From contig WFPC01000024.1 in assembly GCA_015487785.1 (NCBI GenBank), positions 1 through 35,615 on the forward strand: 35,615 nt of DNA, read 5' to 3'. The position numbers were made by a program, and so were the translations under genes. The notes under the pieces were generated by a model that ran no database searches, had not been told where the DNA came from, and saw only the letters and a list, made by a program, of their open reading frames with translations. This DNA is from Gammaproteobacteria bacterium. Lineage in GTDB: Bacteria > Pseudomonadota > Gammaproteobacteria > S012-40. How positions within the stretch are numbered: position 1 is the first letter of the stretch; the number at the start of each line of letters is the position of its first letter. Below, in pieces: positions 32,310 to 35,615 of the stretch.

Positions 32310-33179
32310 ATGTCCGCCACCTTCACGGAGACCTTGCAAAATCCCTTTTTCGCCACAGCGGGCGCCAGTCTGCTGGGCTTGGTGGTGGGCAGTTTTCTCA
32401 ACGTGCTCGTCCATCGCCTGCCCCGCATGCTGCAACGGCAATGGCGTCAGCACTGCCTAGACTTATTGGACACATCCCCCACCGGCACGGCACCGGCGGA
32501 GCGCTATGACCTAGCCCTGCCTCCATCCCACTGCCCCCATTGCGACCACCGCTTGAGCTGGCAGGAAAACATCCCCCTGCTGAGCTATCTTCGCCAGCGT
32601 GGGCGCTGCCGCGCCTGCGGGCAAACCATCGGTTTGCGCTATCCGCTGCTGGAACTGCTCGGTGCCGCCTGTGGCCTGCTCGCCGTGTTGACCTTCGGTA
32701 CCAGCCTCATCGCCCTGGCGGCCATGCTGCTGGGCTGGGGGCTACTCGCCCTGGCCGCCATCGATGCCGAACAACAACTGCTGCCCGATGCCCTCACCCT
32801 GCCCCTGCTGTGGCTGGGCCTGCTGTTCAACAGCAGCGGCCTGCTAGTGAACCCAGCGGCGGCCATCATCGGCGCCGTGGCAGGCTATTTGTTCCTGTGG
32901 CTGATCTATCACGCTTTTCGCCTGTTCACCGGCAAGGAGGGACTGGGCCGGGGCGATTTCAAGCTGCTGGCCCTGCTGGGTGCCTGGCTGGGCTGGCAGG
33001 CACTGCCCGCTATCGTGGTGCTGGCCTCCCTGGCCGGCGTCTCACTGGGCCTGGCGCGGGTAGCTCTGAAACGCCAGCAACTTCACCAGACCATACCCTT
33101 CGGCCCCTTCCTGGCCCTGGCCGGCTGGCTGGTCCTACTGTTTCGCGAGCCCCTGCTGGGGCTCTACGGCCTGGTCTGA
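32310..33179 (+). CDS. pilD: Prepilin peptidase PilD
   Basis: Inner-membrane aspartyl protease and methylase that cleaves leader peptides of type IV prepilins and type II secretion pseudopilins. The zinc cysteines are C75, C78, C100 and C103 (HCPHCDH, CRACG). The catalytic Asp residues are D152 (AAIDAEQQLLPD) and D216 (GLGRGDFK). Several membrane helices; 289 aa from ATG 32310. The frame is open upstream to 32112, but that lies in the divergent promoter region. pilB and pilC, usually next to pilD, are not upstream. Confidence 0.95.
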   Translation: MSATFTETLQNPFFATAGASLLGLVVGSFLNVLVHRLPRMLQRQWRQHCLDLLDTSPTGTAPAERYDLALPPSHCPHCDHRLSWQENIPLLSYLRQRGRCRACGQTIGLRYPLLELLGAACGLLAVLTFGTSLIALAAMLLGWGLLALAAIDAEQQLLPDALTLPLLWLGLLFNSSGLLVNPAAAIIGAVAGYLFLWLIYHAFRLFTGKEGLGRGDFKLLALLGAWLGWQALPAIVVLASLAGVSLGLARVALKRQQLHQTIPFGPFLALAGWLVLLFREPLLGLYGLV

Positions 33180-33186
33180 GGCGATC

Positions 33187-33807
33187 ATGTTGGTCATCGG
33201 CCTCACCGGCGGCATTGGCAGCGGCAAATCCACTGCGGCCGAGCGTTTCCGCCACCTGGGTGTGCCGGTGATCGATGCCGACGCCATTGCCCGCGAGCTG
33301 GCCCAGCCTGGCCAGACCGGTTTCGCGGCCATTGTGGACCACTTCGGCCGCGAAATCCTCGACGAGACAGGACACATCGACCGCCGCCGCCTGCGCGAGA
33401 TCGTGTTTCGCGACCCCGCCGCCAAGCGCACGCTGGAAACCATTTTGCATCCCCTGGTCCGTCGCGAGATGCAACGCCAGGCCGCTCGCCTCGATACGGA
33501 CTACTGTATTTTCATGGTTCCCCTGTTGTTCGAAAGCGGTCAGGACGCACTGGTGGATCGGGTACTGGTCATCGACGCATCGGAACAACTACAGCGCCAG
33601 CGCACCCGGCAACGCGACGGCGTCGACGAGCAACAGATTCAACGCATCATGGCACAACAAATCGATCGCCAAACCCGGCTTTCCCTGGCCGACGATGTGA
33701 TTCATAATAATGGGGATATCGACCAGCTCCACGCCGCCGTCGACGCCTTGCACCAGCGTTACCTGCGGTTGGCCCGGCAACAGTCAGCTTCACCAGGAAC
33801 CCCATGA
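33187..33807 (+). CDS. coaE: Dephospho-CoA kinase CoaE
   Basis: Last step of coenzyme A synthesis: ATP-dependent phosphorylation of dephospho-CoA. P-loop GGIGSGKST (residues 8-16), the VIDADAIARELA CoA-binding/lid segment and HPLVRREMQRQA are diagnostic. 206 aa. Starts 7 bases after pilD, in the conserved order pilD-coaE-zapD-yacG. Confidence 0.97.
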   Translation: MLVIGLTGGIGSGKSTAAERFRHLGVPVIDADAIARELAQPGQTGFAAIVDHFGREILDETGHIDRRRLREIVFRDPAAKRTLETILHPLVRREMQRQAARLDTDYCIFMVPLLFESGQDALVDRVLVIDASEQLQRQRTRQRDGVDEQQIQRIMAQQIDRQTRLSLADDVIHNNGDIDQLHAAVDALHQRYLRLARQQSASPGTP

Positions 33808-33832
33808 ATCCAACCCACCGTATCGCAGTCCC

Positions 33833-34663
33833 ATGAGCCTCACAGGACAACTCGCCGAGGGCATGACAGCAAGCCCGGCGTCAGCGGTCGGCACCTGTGA
33901 AGCCGTGGCCTACGAACTGCCGCTCAACGAGCGGGTGCGCACCCTGCTGCGCCTGGAAGGCCTGTTTGGCGAGATCCGCCATCACAATCGGCAGGACAGC
34001 CCATGGGACAGCCGCGCTGCCATCAAGACCCTGCTAGCCATTCTCACCGTGTTCCACAACCGACCCGACACCAAGACCGACATCATCAAGGAACTGGACC
34101 GCATCGCCAAGCTGTTGCAACGCTATGCGAACCTCGACCGGGTCAATCCGGAAGCCCTGCGCGACCTACAGGCGCAATTGCAAAAACTGGCCAGCACCTT
34201 GCGCGCCCAGTCCGGCAAACCGGGCGAGGCACTACGCAAGAACGATTTCATCGCCGCGCTCAAGCAACGGGAGAACATTCCCGGTGGCACCCTGGCATTC
34301 GAACTACCGAGCTACGCCCACTGGCTGGCGCTGCCGGCGCAACAACGCCACCAGCATATCGAAACCTGGCTGGAAGAATTCGAACCCATGGAGCGCGCGG
34401 CCCGGCTATTACTGAAAATCCTGCGCGAGAGCACCACCGCCAGGCACCAGACCGCCAGTGACGGATTCTTCCAAGTCAACCTGGACAGCGAGGCCGGCTA
34501 CCAGATGATCCGGGTCATCCTGCCCGCCGGAGCCGACTGCTGCGCCGAGATCAGCGGCGGGCGCCATCGCTTCAGCGTGCGTTTCCTGCGCCTGGACACC
34601 CAAGGCCGCAGCCTGCCCTGCAAGCATGACATCGACTTCAGCCTGGCCTGCTGCGCGCTATGA
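33833..34663 (+). CDS. zapD: Cell division protein ZapD (YacF)
   Basis: Cytoplasmic protein that crosslinks FtsZ filaments (DUF1342). Family features: [19 protein letters not shown] near the N-terminus, [20 protein letters not shown] in the middle, and [17 protein letters not shown] near the end. ATG 33833 has no clear ribosome binding site; ATG 33863, with a GAGG before it, gives a protein 10 residues shorter and closer in length to known ZapD. 276 aa from 33833. The stop overlaps yacG (ATGA). Confidence 0.93.
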   Translation: MSLTGQLAEGMTASPASAVGTCEAVAYELPLNERVRTLLRLEGLFGEIRHHNRQDSPWDSRAAIKTLLAILTVFHNRPDTKTDIIKELDRIAKLLQRYANLDRVNPEALRDLQAQLQKLASTLRAQSGKPGEALRKNDFIAALKQRENIPGGTLAFELPSYAHWLALPAQQRHQHIETWLEEFEPMERAARLLLKILRESTTARHQTASDGFFQVNLDSEAGYQMIRVILPAGADCCAEISGGRHRFSVRFLRLDTQGRSLPCKHDIDFSLACCAL

Positions 34664-34848
34664 ACACCCGGGTACGTTGCCCCACCTGTAGCAAGAGCCT
34701 AGTCTGGCGACAGGAGGAAAAATGGCGGCCCTTCTGCAGCGAACGCTGCCGGCTCATCGATCTTGGCGCCTGGGCCGACGAAAGCTATCGGATTCCGGCT
34801 CAGGAAGACCCGGACTTCGAACAAAAGAAAGACAACAACAAAGACTGA
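34660..34848 (+). CDS. yacG: DNA gyrase inhibitor YacG
   Basis: 62-aa zinc protein that binds gyrase and inhibits its DNA supercoiling. The zinc site is CPTC (C7, C10) and C-x3-C (C26, C30) in [15 protein letters not shown], the family signature. Overlaps the zapD stop. Its stop is separated by a single base from that of the convergent small gene at 34850, with no terminator between. Confidence 0.95.
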   Translation: MNTRVRCPTCSKSLVWRQEEKWRPFCSERCRLIDLGAWADESYRIPAQEDPDFEQKKDNNKD

Positions 34849-34849
34849 T

Positions 34850-35035
34850 TCACCAGTCGCGCCGCTGGGCCTTCACACGTACCGGTTGACCTTCGATGTG
34901 TAGCGGAGCCTGTTCGCGGGTTTTCTTTTGCACCGGTCGGCGGGACTGAATATGCACCGCCACGATGGCACCGAATACGGCACCCAGCAAAAAGGCAATG
35001 AGCACGGCCTCGGCTAGGGATTGCAGCATTTCCAT
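34850..35035 (-). CDS. 61-aa single-pass membrane protein
   Basis: Unrecognised. One membrane helix at about residues 9-28 (AVLIAFLLGAVFGAIVAVH), then a basic C-terminal tail (SRRPVQKKTREQ). The ribosome binding site AAGGAGG (35043-35049) is ideal, at 7 bases from the ATG. Both sit inside an 8-bp hairpin (see the separate entry). The strong initiation signal and hydrophobic N-terminus support a real gene despite its small size; no family known. Confidence 0.7.
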   Translation of the reverse strand: MEMLQSLAEAVLIAFLLGAVFGAIVAVHIQSRRPVQKKTREQAPLHIEGQPVRVKAQRRDW

Positions 35036-35054
35036 GATAAGACCTCCTTATCAT
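35034..35054 (-). promoter_or_regulatory. Start-site hairpin sequestering ribosome binding site
   Basis: ATGATAAG and CTTATCAT form a perfect 8-bp stem with the loop GAGGT. The stem contains the AAG of the Shine-Dalgarno sequence and the first two bases of the start codon, with the rest of the SD in the loop. Such a structure could limit translation initiation depending on temperature or a bound factor; this is an inference from base pairing. Confidence 0.5.
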
Positions 35055-35456
35055 CGGTAAACGGGGTCGGAGGGACAAAACCACTGCCCCTGTCTTCTGT
35101 ATCGACGCGCCTCCACAAGGCTTGAGGCGCACCCAGCAATTACAGCAGCGAGCATGCCAACCCGCCGGTGCTAACAACCTTTACGATAAAATTCAGCACA
35201 TTGAAAACCACCCACGAACCCGGACCACATCCCTGGGCGGGAAAACACGACTCTTGCGTCCGATTATTGACACCCACGAGAAAACTTAAGGGCCTCTGAT
35301 CAATTCGTGAAAGCTTGCTGAGCGGCTAGATATAGCAGCTACGGTCACAAAAACGAGCTATGCTCGAAACTGGTGTACGGCCTGATTGAAGAAGGCGGCG
35401 CACCCTGCTGAAATTCGGTTTGCCAAGAACTGAAAACAGCAAAGGAGTACGCCACC
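35055..35456. other. Non-coding stretch before the mobile-element remnants
   Basis: No convincing gene on either strand. The first ~200 bases hold nothing clear. From about 35290 the composition becomes AT-richer. A 5-bp hairpin, CGAGC-TAT-GCTCG, sits at 35354-35366. The last part leads into an AAAGGAG ribosome binding site at 35441-35447. It may contain the left end of a mobile element; no terminal inverted repeat could be matched because the element's other end is not in the window. Confidence 0.3.
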
Positions 35457-35489
35457 ATGAGCAAAGATAACGTAGTTGCCTTGTCGTAG
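35457..35489 (+). pseudogene. Truncated start of an IS256-like transposase (tentative)
   Basis: A perfect ribosome binding site, AAAGGAG (35441-35447), precedes ATG 35457, but the frame reads only MSKDNVVALS and stops. Many transposases of the IS256 (Mutator-like) family begin with a similar Lys-Asp/Glu-Asn-Val-Val stretch, from memory. The good start with an immediate stop suggests a gene cut off by another insertion. Ten residues cannot prove the family. Confidence 0.3.
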
Positions 35490-35585
35490 CCTCTTCCAAT
35501 GACACATGAGCCTGAAGGGCGGGCGTGATTCCAACGAGAAGTGAGCCTGAACGGGGTCGGGTTCTGGGATCATCGGAGGATGATC

Positions 35586-35615
35586 GTGACCATCAAGACC
35601 CAAGGGCTCCAGACC
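35586..35615 (+). CDS. Start of a possible transposase/integrase gene, cut by window end
   Basis: GTG 35586 has a GGAGG site at 35575-35579 with a 6-base spacing; the reading is MTIKTQGLQT to the window edge. An ATG at 35580 is in frame but too close to the site. The N-terminus resembles, from memory, integrase-core transposases that continue with a TLEQVRAFL-like stretch. Only ten codons are visible, so this is a weak call. Confidence 0.25.
   Translation, partial: MTIKTQGLQT

Noticed and set aside
1-35615. CRISPR arrays, tRNA or rRNA genes, prophage
   Set aside because: No regularly spaced repeats, no tRNA-like cloverleaf ends and no phage structural genes were seen in the gaps or frames.

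Overview
The window looks like chromosomal DNA from a GC-rich gammaproteobacterium, probably of the Chromatiales / purple-sulfur-like or sulfur-oxidising kind. The reasons are the gammaproteobacterial gene orders: kdsD-kdsC-lptCAB-rpoN-hpf-ptsN-rapZ; miaB-phoH-ybeY-corC-lnt; zapA-6S RNA-fau divergent from ygfB-pepP-ubiH-ubiI; and pilD-coaE-zapD-yacG. HPr kinase (hprK) inside the rpoN cluster also fits these lineages and not the enterics. The lineage is an inference. No rRNA, tRNA or CRISPR array was seen. Nearly all of the sequence is dense, coherent core genome, except the last ~330 bases.

Layout. 1-3301: lipopolysaccharide block (kdsD cut by the window edge, kdsC, lptC, lptA, lptB), making Kdo precursor and exporting LPS. 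3341-9604: rpoN behind its own -10 box, then hpf, ptsN, hprK, rapZ, an EIIA-Man-like protein, HPr and mgtE. This is a nitrogen-type PTS relay with HPr kinase but without enzyme I in the window. 9601-11352: DUF3047 exported protein, a small exported unknown, a strong palindromic terminator, a 73-aa membrane protein and a DUF3330 zinc protein. 11320-16492 (minus): miaB, phoH-like, ybeY, corC, lnt, with overlapping stops and starts. 16608-18425: a membrane-anchored RRM protein, a TerB-fold protein and zapG with an unusually long acidic tail.

18388-18864 is a non-coding, partly AT-rich stretch holding a strong hairpin, two perfect inverted DnaA boxes and a good sigma-70 promoter for the L,D-transpeptidase gene. 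It is followed by rnd, a zinc-knuckle micro-protein and a TlpA-like thioredoxin (to 22450). 22537-25834 (minus): TIGR02449-like coiled coil, zapA, 6S RNA (recognised from its conserved arms and long terminal stem), fau, an EVE protein, fructosamine kinase and an SRPBCC protein. 25948-30602: an unrecognised protein, ygfB, pepP, ubiH, ubiI. 30603-30838 holds two adjacent hairpins. 30839-32173 (minus) is a DUF3422 membrane protein, divergent from pilD-coaE-zapD-yacG (32310-34848).

The right end (35036-35615) has no intact gene. A 61-aa membrane protein on the minus strand starts inside a hairpin that contains its own ribosome binding site. Beyond it lie what look like mobile-element remnants: a transposase-like start stopped after 10 codons, then the first codons of a second candidate element gene that runs out of the window.

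Most functions are confident family assignments by motif. The least understood parts are the RRM/TerB pair, the 126-aa and 108-aa unknown proteins, the DnaA-box region, the hairpin-embedded start at 35035 and the right-hand mobile remnants.
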